Part shown: positions 1 through 5,250 of the stretch, piece after piece
How the letters are laid out: each line of letters begins with the position of its first letter
Position numbering within the stretch: the stretch's first letter is position 1
Origin: Treponema sp.
GTDB taxonomy: Bacteria; Spirochaetota; Spirochaetia; Treponematales; Treponemataceae
Assembly: GCA_016297415.1 (NCBI GenBank)
Contig: JAEDGQ010000116.1
Coordinates: 1 to 5,250 of the forward strand
Direction: 5' to 3'
DNA: 5,250 bases
Notes under the pieces: generated by a model
What the model saw: only the letters and a program-made list of their open reading frames with translations
Told to the model about the DNA's origin: nothing
The model's database searches: none
Program-made: the position numbers and the translations under genes

Positions 1-60
1 ATTGCCGAATGATCTTATCTGATTTTTATTCTTGACAGAAGACACAACATATTAGCGATG

Positions 61-141
61 TGCAGGGCGGCGAAAGCCGTTGCGGAGCAATGGAGCGGCA
101 GCGGAACCCGGAACGCAGCGACCCCGCAGGGGAAACGCCCT
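61..141. repeat. GC-rich hairpin-containing intergenic element
   Basis: A stretch of about 80 bases with 57 G/C in 61-140, sharply different from its AT-rich surroundings. It contains a perfect CGGC-GAAA-GCCG hairpin with a GNRA-type loop (68-79), a CCCC-GCA-GGGG hairpin (122-132), and an outer pairing AGGGCG (64-69) with CGCCCT (136-141) that would close the whole element, followed by a run of T (141-146). Short GCGGA/GGAGC words recur inside. It has no credible coding function. It may be a copy of a dispersed repeat, a structured RNA, or a terminator of the gene upstream of the window; a related 19-base motif lies at 5192-5210. Confidence 0.5.
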
Positions 142-146
142 TTTTT
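122..146 (+). terminator. Weak candidate terminator at the end of the GC-rich element
   Basis: The CCCC-GCA-GGGG stem (122-132) is followed eight bases later by six T (141-146), and the outer AGGGCG/CGCCCT pairing (64-69 with 136-141) abuts that T run directly. This could end transcription of an unseen gene to the left. The local stem is short and not adjacent to the T run, so the call depends on the long-range pairing. Confidence 0.3.
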
Positions 147-172
147 CTATTCTCGATTTTTAAAAAATTCTG

Positions 173-178
173 TATATT
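173..178 (+). promoter_or_regulatory. Possible -10 box for hslO
   Basis: TATATT sits seven bases before the hslO ATG, in the AT-rich strip 141-180. No good -35 is found: the position 17 bases upstream (150-155) reads TTCTCG. If used, transcription would begin at or beside the start codon, giving a leaderless or nearly leaderless message, which would also explain the lack of a well-spaced ribosome binding site. This is tentative. Confidence 0.3.
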
Positions 179-184
179 AAGGGT

Positions 185-1156
185 ATGATTAAAGCTGAAA
201 TTACTGATAAAGAACTTTTGAAACATTTGGATTCTATTCATAAAGACGAAATGACTATATTCGTTATGGCTGACGGACTGGTGCGTGGTGCTTTTTTTAA
301 CGGTACACGACTTGTAAATCAGATGCGTGCAAATCACCATCTTGGTATTCTTGAAACTCTGCTTCTCGGGCAGGCTGAGCTTTGTGCTGCTCTTTTGATT
401 CCGACTATGAAGGGCAGGGAACATTTAAATTTCCGATACGAAACAAACGGACCTGCTGTAGGTTTTTCTGTTGAAGCTGATTCTACCGGTTATGTAAGGG
501 GACAGCTTTTGCAGAATCCTATTCCTCTTGATGCTCCTCTTGAAAACTGGGATTTAAAGCCTTTTTTTGGTGACGGAACTTTGACTATTAGCCGCATGGG
601 GGAGGGTATGAAGGCTCCTCAGGTTGGTATGGTTCCAATCGTTTATAAAAATATTTCCCAGGACCTGGCTTATTATTTTTACCAGAGTGAACAGATACAC
701 ACTGCTTTTAATACAAGCATTCAGTTTGACCAGAAAGGTCGTGTAACTGGTGCCGGTGGTATGTTTCTTCAGGTTATGCCAAAAGCCGGCGGTAAAGCTG
801 CCCTCAAAACTGAACAGGTTGAAAACAGCGAAGACAGGGATGCTGAAAGTGAAAAACTTCTTATAAAAGTTGAAAACGCTTTCCGGGCCATGCCTAGTAT
901 CGGAAAATGGTTTGCTGACGGCGGAGATATGGAAGACGTTATTTATGGTCTTTTCCGTGAATTTAATCCAAGTGCAGTTCTTAACAGAGATGTAATTTTT
1001 GACTGTCCTTGCAGTGCAGAATACTACGCTCAGCATATTAAACATATGCCAAAAGCTGAACTTGAAGATATTATAGCCCATGATCCGGACCCGCTGGAAA
1101 TTGTGTGCCACAACTGTGCTTCTGTTTATAAAATTACTAAGGATATGCTCAGATAA
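185..1156 (+). CDS. hslO: Hsp33 redox-regulated holdase chaperone
   Basis: Cytoplasmic Hsp33: under oxidative stress plus unfolding stress, the family releases zinc, forms disulfides and holds unfolding proteins. The 323-residue product shows the N-terminal core (DEMTIFVMADGLVRGAFF, about residues 21-38, aligning with the start of E. coli Hsp33), the GGMFLQVMP motif near residues 191-199, and the C-terminal zinc switch C274-P-C276, a gap of 31 residues, then C308-H-N-C311. That matches the family pattern CXC-X27-32-CXXC, so the redox switch is intact. About 22 residues precede the region matching E. coli. The ATG at 185 has only AAGGG one base upstream, too close for a normal ribosome binding site; the next in-frame ATG, at 251, has none at all, so I keep 185 with some doubt. 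The gene is separated by 82 bp from the downstream signalling operon, which seems to have its own promoter. Identity is secure; the exact start is not. Confidence 0.95.
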   Translation: MIKAEITDKELLKHLDSIHKDEMTIFVMADGLVRGAFFNGTRLVNQMRANHHLGILETLLLGQAELCAALLIPTMKGREHLNFRYETNGPAVGFSVEADSTGYVRGQLLQNPIPLDAPLENWDLKPFFGDGTLTISRMGEGMKAPQVGMVPIVYKNISQDLAYYFYQSEQIHTAFNTSIQFDQKGRVTGAGGMFLQVMPKAGGKAALKTEQVENSEDRDAESEKLLIKVENAFRAMPSIGKWFADGGDMEDVIYGLFREFNPSAVLNRDVIFDCPCSAEYYAQHIKHMPKAELEDIIAHDPDPLEIVCHNCASVYKITKDMLR

Positions 1157-1162
1157 AATCAT

Positions 1163-1189
1163 TATGTAGGAGAGTGTTTGCGCCGATAA
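1163..1189 (+). promoter_or_regulatory. Candidate sigma-28 (FliA) promoter of the phosphatase/STAS operon
   Basis: GCCGATAA at 1182-1189 is an exact 8/8 match to the sigma-28 -10 consensus. At the canonical 15-base spacing the -35 position (1163-1166) reads TATG, only 2 of 4 matching TAAA. A TAAA does occur at 1154-1157 but is 24 bases away, too far. Transcription would start near 1197, giving a leader of about 40 bases before the ATG at 1239. The strong -10 in the only sizeable gap between genes makes this credible; the weak -35 limits certainty. Confidence 0.6.
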
Positions 1190-1238
1190 ACTAATATAAA
1201 AGTCTATTCTTAACTGAATATGTGATTACGAGGTTTTT

Positions 1239-2645
1239 ATGTTCAAAGCGCGAAGACGTATTTTTCTTGGTGTAGTTTACTGTTTGATTGCATTGATTTT
1301 TATTGCCCTGGCGGTTTTCCTTGTGCCTCAGACAAAAATCAATGACTTCGTGGATTATACTAACACTTTCCCTACAACTGTAACTGCTGTTCTGTTCTGT
1401 ATTCTTCTGCTTACTGCCAGTTCCATTTACGGTATGATACGCCTTCATCTGGAACATACAATTATGCGTTCAGGAGCTACAGCTTTTTTAACTGAGTTTA
1501 CTGACCGTCTCCGTCAGTGTTATTCCCGTGAAGATTTTTACAACCTTATTTCTGAAATTCTCGAAATTAAAGCTGACTGTTCTGTTCTTTATGTAGACAG
1601 AAAAAATAATTACGTTCTTTACAACAGTCCTGCCCGTTTTACAAGTAATCAGGAACTTATGGACAAAATGGAAAGATACTATCCTGTTGACTGGAAAGAA
1701 GGGGTGTTCTTTCTGGGAGAAAACCTTGGTGTAGTTTCTAAATCAAAAAATGCCAGAGGTTTTTTTATCAGTTCCGGCGGATATCACTTTTTTGTTTTCT
1801 GTCGTTATACAAGACGGTTTGACCTTGAAATTTATCCTCGTCTGCAGGAAGAAATTGAACGTTTTCAGCGCCGTGCCCAGACTATTTCGGACCTTTCTGA
1901 AATTTCTGAACTGTCAAAAGAATGGGAACAGCTTGCTGAAACACAGCGCTCCTTCCTTCCTCAGAGTATGCCTGAACCAAAAGGTCTGAAGCTTGCTGCT
2001 TATTTCCGTCCTCTTATTAACGTTTCCGGTGACTACTACACTGTTCTTCCTATTGATGAAAACAAGACCCTTGTAATGCTTGGTGACGTTTCAGGTAAAG
2101 GTCTTGCCGCAGCCCTTGTTATGGGGCTTGTAATGAACACCGTAAAAATTAAGGAAAACAAAGAAGATCTTCCTGGAATTATTCAGGCTGTAGATAAAGC
2201 CATTAAAGGAATGCATCTTCAGGATAAATATACTGTACTTTTTATGGGTATTATTGATACCCAGAAAATGACAATCCGTTATGTAAATGCTTCCATGTCG
2301 GATCCGATTATCGTAACCCGTTCACCAGAAGGTTACAGAATCAAGTCTCTTTCTTCAAACTGTTCAATTGTAGGTATTATTCCTATTGATGAAGTTGAGG
2401 TAAGTGAACAGCGGCTTTTCTCCGGCGACCTTATTATGATGGCTTCCGACGGTGTTTCTGAAGTTATGAATGAAGATAAAGTTGAACTTGGTGATACAGA
2501 ACTCTTTACTGACACAATTAAAAAGAGTGCTGCAAAAGAGCCAAAAGAATTTATTGATGACATTGTAAATCTTGTAATGAACTACAATGCTGATACTAAA
2601 CTTCATGATGACCTTACAATGCTTGTAGCTAAGGTTCAGGGATAA
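1239..2645 (+). CDS. Membrane-anchored SpoIIE/RsbU-type PP2C serine phosphatase
   Basis: Predicted serine phosphatase that dephosphorylates a STAS-domain antagonist, probably the one encoded at 4834-5160. The 468-residue protein starts with a basic MFKARRR followed by two membrane helices (about 8-30 and 47-67) joined by a short external loop, so the rest lies in the cytoplasm. Residues about 78-205 look like a divergent GAF-type sensory domain, and about 200-236 form a charged helical linker. The phosphatase domain covers about 230-467: AETQRSFLPQSMPEP is the typical RsbU entry motif, and the metal-binding aspartates appear as D265 (SGDYY), D283 (GDVSGKG), D404 (SDGV) and D457/D458 (HDDLT). 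All key acids are present, so it should be active; the usual GGDYYD reads SGDYYT, losing the second, less critical Asp. The start has GAGG at 1230-1233, five bases upstream. It is first in a three-gene unit, behind a sigma-28-like promoter. Family is sure; signal and substrate are inferred. Confidence 0.92.
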   Translation: MFKARRRIFLGVVYCLIALIFIALAVFLVPQTKINDFVDYTNTFPTTVTAVLFCILLLTASSIYGMIRLHLEHTIMRSGATAFLTEFTDRLRQCYSREDFYNLISEILEIKADCSVLYVDRKNNYVLYNSPARFTSNQELMDKMERYYPVDWKEGVFFLGENLGVVSKSKNARGFFISSGGYHFFVFCRYTRRFDLEIYPRLQEEIERFQRRAQTISDLSEISELSKEWEQLAETQRSFLPQSMPEPKGLKLAAYFRPLINVSGDYYTVLPIDENKTLVMLGDVSGKGLAAALVMGLVMNTVKIKENKEDLPGIIQAVDKAIKGMHLQDKYTVLFMGIIDTQKMTIRYVNASMSDPIIVTRSPEGYRIKSLSSNCSIVGIIPIDEVEVSEQRLFSGDLIMMASDGVSEVMNEDKVELGDTELFTDTIKKSAAKEPKEFIDDIVNLVMNYNADTKLHDDLTMLVAKVQG

Positions 2646-2660
2646 GGGGAGTAGTGAAAA

Positions 2661-4820
2661 ATGATTTACGTATTTCTTAATCTTGTAATGGCTGTGTTCT
2701 TTGTAGGACTTGCCGTTTATATTGACAGTCAGTCAAAAGAAGATGTAACAAATCCGCTTGTTTCCATGAGTGTCTGGATGGCGCTTGCCACTGCTTTTAT
2801 GGCTGGAACTGTATGGACAAACCTTAACTATCTGGAACGCATGCCTCTCTTCTTTTACAGAGTTTCTGTTATCTGTTTTGCAATGTACTCTGTTGATTTT
2901 TGTCTTTACTGTATTCACTTTCCATCTTACGAAAGAAAATTGCCTGCAAAAATTCTGCGTATTGCGGCAGGAATATTCTTTACCTGGGTTTGTTTTTCAA
3001 AAGTAGAAGACCTTACAATTACTGACTTTCTTGGAATTCGCGTAGACGCTGTGCCTTTGTTCTCCGGTCGTCTTACAAACTACTTTCCTGTAACATGGGC
3101 TGATTTTTTAATTGGTCTTTCTCAATATGCACTTCCATCTCTTGCAGTTCTTATTATGATTCTCCGTGCAGAAAACAAAGACGACAGGCTTAATATGCAG
3201 AAAACAATTATGAGTGCCATTGCTCTTGTTGCTTTCTGGTTTACTTCATACGCTATTACAAAAGCCTGCGACCGCGTAAAGATGTTCTCAACTCTTTCTC
3301 TTCTGCCAGGTGGTATCAGTCTTGTAATTCTTTCCTATAATTCAAGACAGAACTTTTTGTACGACATCAAATATGTTGTAGGTGGTTTTATTACATTCAC
3401 TTTATGTTATCTGATTCCGGCCGTAATTACAGGAATCTTCTTCCCTCGTTTGTGGCCGCAGTTTTCAAAATCGCCTTTAATTTTCTTTGTTCAGATTTGT
3501 CTTGTAATTCTTGTTTGTATTACAATTTCTTATCAGATTACAAAATTCCTTACAAAAAAACAGTATTTCCGTTCTTTCCAGTATGCTGAAACTCTTGAAG
3601 AATCTCTTTCTAAAATGGACTATTCCGGTGAACCAGAAGAAATCGTTCGTTCCATGCAGAATATTTTGATTCACAATCTTGGTCTTTCGGAAATGCATGT
3701 TCTTGTAGAATCAGAAGGAAAGCTTGTTTCGATTTTTGATCAGGAAAATCAGAGACATATTTCTGTTGATACAAAGAATCCTGCTCTTGATGCCCTTCTT
3801 TCTGAAAACAGACAGATTGTTCTTAAAAGTGTAATTGAAAACAGTCATACAAGTGAAAATGAAAAGAAAAATATTCTGAAGCTGTTCGCTGAAACAAATT
3901 CTGATGCAATTATTCTGCTGACAGAAGGCCGCCGTATTATTGGTGCCCTTATTCTTGGGGAAAAAGCCGGTGGAAACATTTACGCAGATTATGACTTCAA
4001 TACTTTTACAAAGTTCTATTCATACTTCTTTGTATTCGGTTACTACATGAAGAATATTGCTCACCAGTCGATTGTAGGTACTATTAACCGTGAAATCCGT
4101 ATGTCTTCCCAGATTATCGAATCTATTCAGGAAAACATGGATCCTGTAAAGAATCCTCATTTCGATACAGGTTATATCATGGAACATGCCCACAATATTG
4201 GTGGTGAATTTGTTGACCTTATCCGTCTTACAGACAAGCGTCATATTTTTGTTCTTGGCGACTTGAGCGGTAAGGGTATTTCGGCTTCAATGTCCATGGT
4301 AATCGTAAAATCCATCATCCGTACTTATCTTGAAGAAACTAGAGACTTTAAGCTGCTGGTTGAAAAAGTAAATCAGTTTATCCGTTTTAATCTTCCAAAA
4401 GGAACCTTCTTTGAAGGAATCTTTGGGCTTATTGATTTTACAGATGATACTCTTTATTACATTAACTGCGGTGTTCCTGCTCTTTTCCTTTATACCCGTT
4501 CATACAACAACGTAATTGAAATTCAGGGTGACGGTCGTGTTCTTGGTTTTGTTAAGGATATCAGCAGACTTATTAAAGTAAAGAAAGTAAAACTGAATCC
4601 AGGTGATATTGTTGTAACATGTACTGACGGTCTTATTGATTCAAAATCTCTCCGTGGTGAAATTTACGGCAAGGAAAGAATTCAGAAGTCCATTACAGAA
4701 GGTACTTCTTTTACAGCATCAAATCTGGCACGTTCTATGTACCAGACATCTCTCAACTTCCTGTCAAAAGGGCTTGATGATGATGTTTCAATTCTCGTAA
4801 TCAAGCGCCTTAACAAATAA
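2661..4820 (+). CDS. Polytopic 9-TM sensor with GAF-like and SpoIIE phosphatase domains
   Basis: A second PP2C/SpoIIE-family protein, 719 residues. About nine hydrophobic helices (near 2-21, 34-52, 64-86, 98-113, 146-168, 183-200, 210-225, 238-260, 272-292) occupy the first 300 residues. Basic loops at 87-97, 169-181 and 293-304 fit the positive-inside rule with an external N-terminus and cytoplasmic C-terminus; the longest external loop is 114-146. The first seven helices resemble in layout the 7-TM input regions of some histidine kinases. A GAF-like domain follows (about 306-468, ending in an LILGEKAGG...YADYDF stretch). The phosphatase domain spans about 480-717 with GDLSGKG (D534), CTDGLID (D656) and LDDDVS (D706-D708), but the first metal motif reads GGEFVD, with E516 in place of the usual Asp. 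The RsbU-type LLP entry motif is also degenerate. Activity is therefore less certain than for the upstream gene. A strong site, AAGGGGAG (2644-2651), overlaps the preceding stop, indicating co-transcription. Confidence 0.9.
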   Translation: MIYVFLNLVMAVFFVGLAVYIDSQSKEDVTNPLVSMSVWMALATAFMAGTVWTNLNYLERMPLFFYRVSVICFAMYSVDFCLYCIHFPSYERKLPAKILRIAAGIFFTWVCFSKVEDLTITDFLGIRVDAVPLFSGRLTNYFPVTWADFLIGLSQYALPSLAVLIMILRAENKDDRLNMQKTIMSAIALVAFWFTSYAITKACDRVKMFSTLSLLPGGISLVILSYNSRQNFLYDIKYVVGGFITFTLCYLIPAVITGIFFPRLWPQFSKSPLIFFVQICLVILVCITISYQITKFLTKKQYFRSFQYAETLEESLSKMDYSGEPEEIVRSMQNILIHNLGLSEMHVLVESEGKLVSIFDQENQRHISVDTKNPALDALLSENRQIVLKSVIENSHTSENEKKNILKLFAETNSDAIILLTEGRRIIGALILGEKAGGNIYADYDFNTFTKFYSYFFVFGYYMKNIAHQSIVGTINREIRMSSQIIESIQENMDPVKNPHFDTGYIMEHAHNIGGEFVDLIRLTDKRHIFVLGDLSGKGISASMSMVIVKSIIRTYLEETRDFKLLVEKVNQFIRFNLPKGTFFEGIFGLIDFTDDTLYYINCGVPALFLYTRSYNNVIEIQGDGRVLGFVKDISRLIKVKKVKLNPGDIVVTCTDGLIDSKSLRGEIYGKERIQKSITEGTSFTASNLARSMYQTSLNFLSKGLDDDVSILVIKRLNK

Positions 4821-4833
4821 AAGGGGGATTTAA

Positions 4834-5160
4834 ATGGATCAGTTAAAAGTTGTTGAAAAATATGGTTCCAACTATCTGTTAATGGAGCTTTCCGGTGTAA
4901 TTAATTCTTACACTTGTGATGAATTAAAAACAAAAGTATTTTCCATGGTGCTTGATACAAATCTGGTACTGGATCTTTCTATGGTAGAAGCAATTGATTC
5001 TGCAGGTGTTGGTCTTATTATGGCAGGCTTTAATGATGCAGAAGATTCGGGACATAGTCTTTATATGATGAATCCTTCTTCTGCCGCAAGAAAGGCAATT
5101 GAAGATACAGGTTTTATGGATACATTTAAGTTTATCCATTCTGTAACAGAAGTTGTTTAA
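4834..5160 (+). CDS. STAS-domain anti-sigma factor antagonist (RsbV/SpoIIAA-like)
   Basis: Small cytoplasmic STAS protein of 108 residues, the usual length for RsbV/SpoIIAA antagonists. In the family the unphosphorylated form binds and neutralises an anti-sigma or switch kinase, the kinase inactivates it by serine phosphorylation, and a SpoIIE/RsbU phosphatase restores it. The signature is LVLDLSMVEAIDSAGVGLIM (about residues 44-63): D55-S56-A-G-V-G corresponds to DSSGLG/DSTGLG, with S56 at the phosphoacceptor position known from RsbV. The preceding beta strand and the final helix (ARKAIEDTGFMDTFKF, about 85-100) are also typical. The ribosome binding site AAGGGGG (4821-4827) lies six bases before the ATG, directly after the upstream phosphatase, so it is translated from the same transcript and is the natural substrate of one or both phosphatases. 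No kinase gene follows within the window. It could act on a sigma factor or on another output such as motility; the sequence does not say which. Confidence 0.93.
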   Translation: MDQLKVVEKYGSNYLLMELSGVINSYTCDELKTKVFSMVLDTNLVLDLSMVEAIDSAGVGLIMAGFNDAEDSGHSLYMMNPSSAARKAIEDTGFMDTFKFIHSVTEVV

Positions 5161-5165
5161 TTCTT

Positions 5166-5179
5166 TTTAATGCATTAAA
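5166..5179. promoter_or_regulatory. 14-bp perfect palindrome after the STAS gene
   Basis: TTTAATGCATTAAA is a perfect inverted repeat without a spacer, beginning six bases after the STAS stop codon and just upstream of the candidate promoter at 5190-5218. With no loop and no T tract it is a poor terminator; it could be an operator for a dimeric regulator of the next gene. AT-rich palindromes of this size can arise by chance, so the functional call is weak. Confidence 0.3.
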
Positions 5180-5189
5180 TCAGAGGGGG

Positions 5190-5218
5190 CTGACCCAACA
5201 GGGCAAACGCATTATAAC
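5190..5218 (+). promoter_or_regulatory. Candidate sigma-70 promoter for the next gene
   Basis: CTGACC (5190-5195, four of six matches to TTGACA), an exact 17-base spacer and TATAAC (5213-5218, five of six matches to TATAAT) make a reasonable housekeeping promoter. Transcription would start near 5225. The -35 box lies inside the 5192-5210 copy of the GC-rich motif. It would drive a gene beginning beyond the right edge of the window. Confidence 0.4.
5192..5210 (+). repeat. Short copy of the GC-rich motif found at 120-138
   Basis: GACCCAACAGGGCAAACGC matches GACCCCGCAGGGGAAACGC at 120-138 in 16 of 19 positions without gaps. Both keep a small CCC/GGG hairpin followed by AAACGC. Both lie between genes, at opposite ends of the locus, suggesting members or remnants of one repeat family, although the length is short. 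Confidence 0.4.
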
Positions 5219-5242
5219 TGATTTTGTATTGAAAAATGGCGC

Positions 5243-5249
5243 AAAGGAG
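5243..5249 (+). promoter_or_regulatory. Strong ribosome binding site of a gene beyond the right edge
   Basis: AAAGGAG is a near-ideal Shine-Dalgarno sequence ending one base before the window edge, so a start codon is expected a few bases outside. An alternative is an in-frame ATG at 5236 (reading MAQRS), but that ATG has no ribosome binding site of its own. Confidence 0.5.
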
Positions 5250-5250
5250 T

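Noticed and set aside
32..37. TTGACA, a perfect -35 box
   Set aside because: At 16-18 bases downstream the sequence is GC-rich with no -10 (GCGATG at 17); the nearest AT hexamer is only 12 bases away, too close.
26..424. Minus-strand open frame of 132 codons across the left intergenic region and the hslO start
   Set aside because: Its C-terminal-coding two thirds are antisense to well-conserved Hsp33 and the rest reads through the GC-rich repeat; low-complexity composition and no recognisable domain.
554..1162. Minus-strand open frame of 202 codons antisense to hslO
   Set aside because: It is a shadow of the Hsp33 reading frame, has no family resemblance and no ribosome binding site; antisense frames stay open because of the codon bias.
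1174..1194. Tiny GTG-started frame of six codons after AGGAG in the hslO-phosphatase gap
   Set aside because: The AGGAG is one base from the GTG, the peptide would be six residues, and the frame runs over the sigma-28 -10 box; no support as a leader peptide.
1266..1278. 13-base direct repeat CTTGGTGTAGTTT, second copy at 1725-1737
   Set aside because: Both copies lie in the same reading frame and encode Leu-Gly-Val-Val with the gene's favoured codons; best explained by codon bias.
4200..4211. GGEF in the second phosphatase as a sign of a diguanylate cyclase
   Set aside because: The four residues fall at the GGDYYD position of a SpoIIE phosphatase domain, with the GDLSGKG and TDG motifs following; none of the wider GGDEF domain is present.
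5161..5180. Rho-independent terminator directly after the STAS gene
   Set aside because: The T run (5164-5168) precedes rather than follows the palindrome, and the palindrome has no loop; no stem followed by a T tract is visible.

Overview
The window looks like chromosomal DNA of a spirochaete, most likely a host-associated Treponema. The coding DNA is moderately AT-rich with strong use of CTT, GAA, GTA and ACA codons. The gene content (a spirochaete-like Hsp33 next to membrane-bound SpoIIE/RsbU-type phosphatases and an RsbV/SpoIIAA-type antagonist) and a perfect sigma-28 (FliA) -10 box fit that group. This assignment is by recognition of style and content, not by database search.

Layout: all four genes are on the + strand. 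Positions 1-184 hold no gene but contain an abrupt GC-rich patch (about 61-140, 57 of 80 bases G/C by hand count) with small hairpins. Then come hslO (Hsp33, 185-1156), an 82-bp gap with a candidate sigma-28 promoter, and a tight three-gene unit: a 2-TM/GAF-like/SpoIIE phosphatase (1239-2645), a 9-TM/GAF-like/SpoIIE phosphatase (2661-4820) and a STAS-domain antagonist (4834-5160). Gaps within the unit are 15 and 13 bp, each filled by a strong purine-rich ribosome binding site. Positions 5161-5250 carry a 14-bp palindrome, a short copy of the GC-rich motif seen near the left end, a plausible sigma-70 promoter and an AAAGGAG sequence that probably belongs to a gene starting just beyond the window.

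How it may work: in partner-switching systems a serine kinase (RsbW/SpoIIAB-like) phosphorylates the STAS antagonist, and PP2C-type phosphatases dephosphorylate it so that it can bind the kinase and free the kinase's other partner. Here two phosphatases with different membrane sensory regions appear to converge on one antagonist. The kinase is not in the window. The sigma-28-like promoter suggests the unit is expressed together with late flagellar/chemotaxis genes. Hsp33 upstream is a redox-activated holdase and seems to be transcribed separately.

Points most worth a second look are the sigma-28 box in front of a partner-switching operon, the Asp-to-Glu change at the first metal ligand of the second phosphatase, and the related short GC-rich motifs at both ends of the locus.
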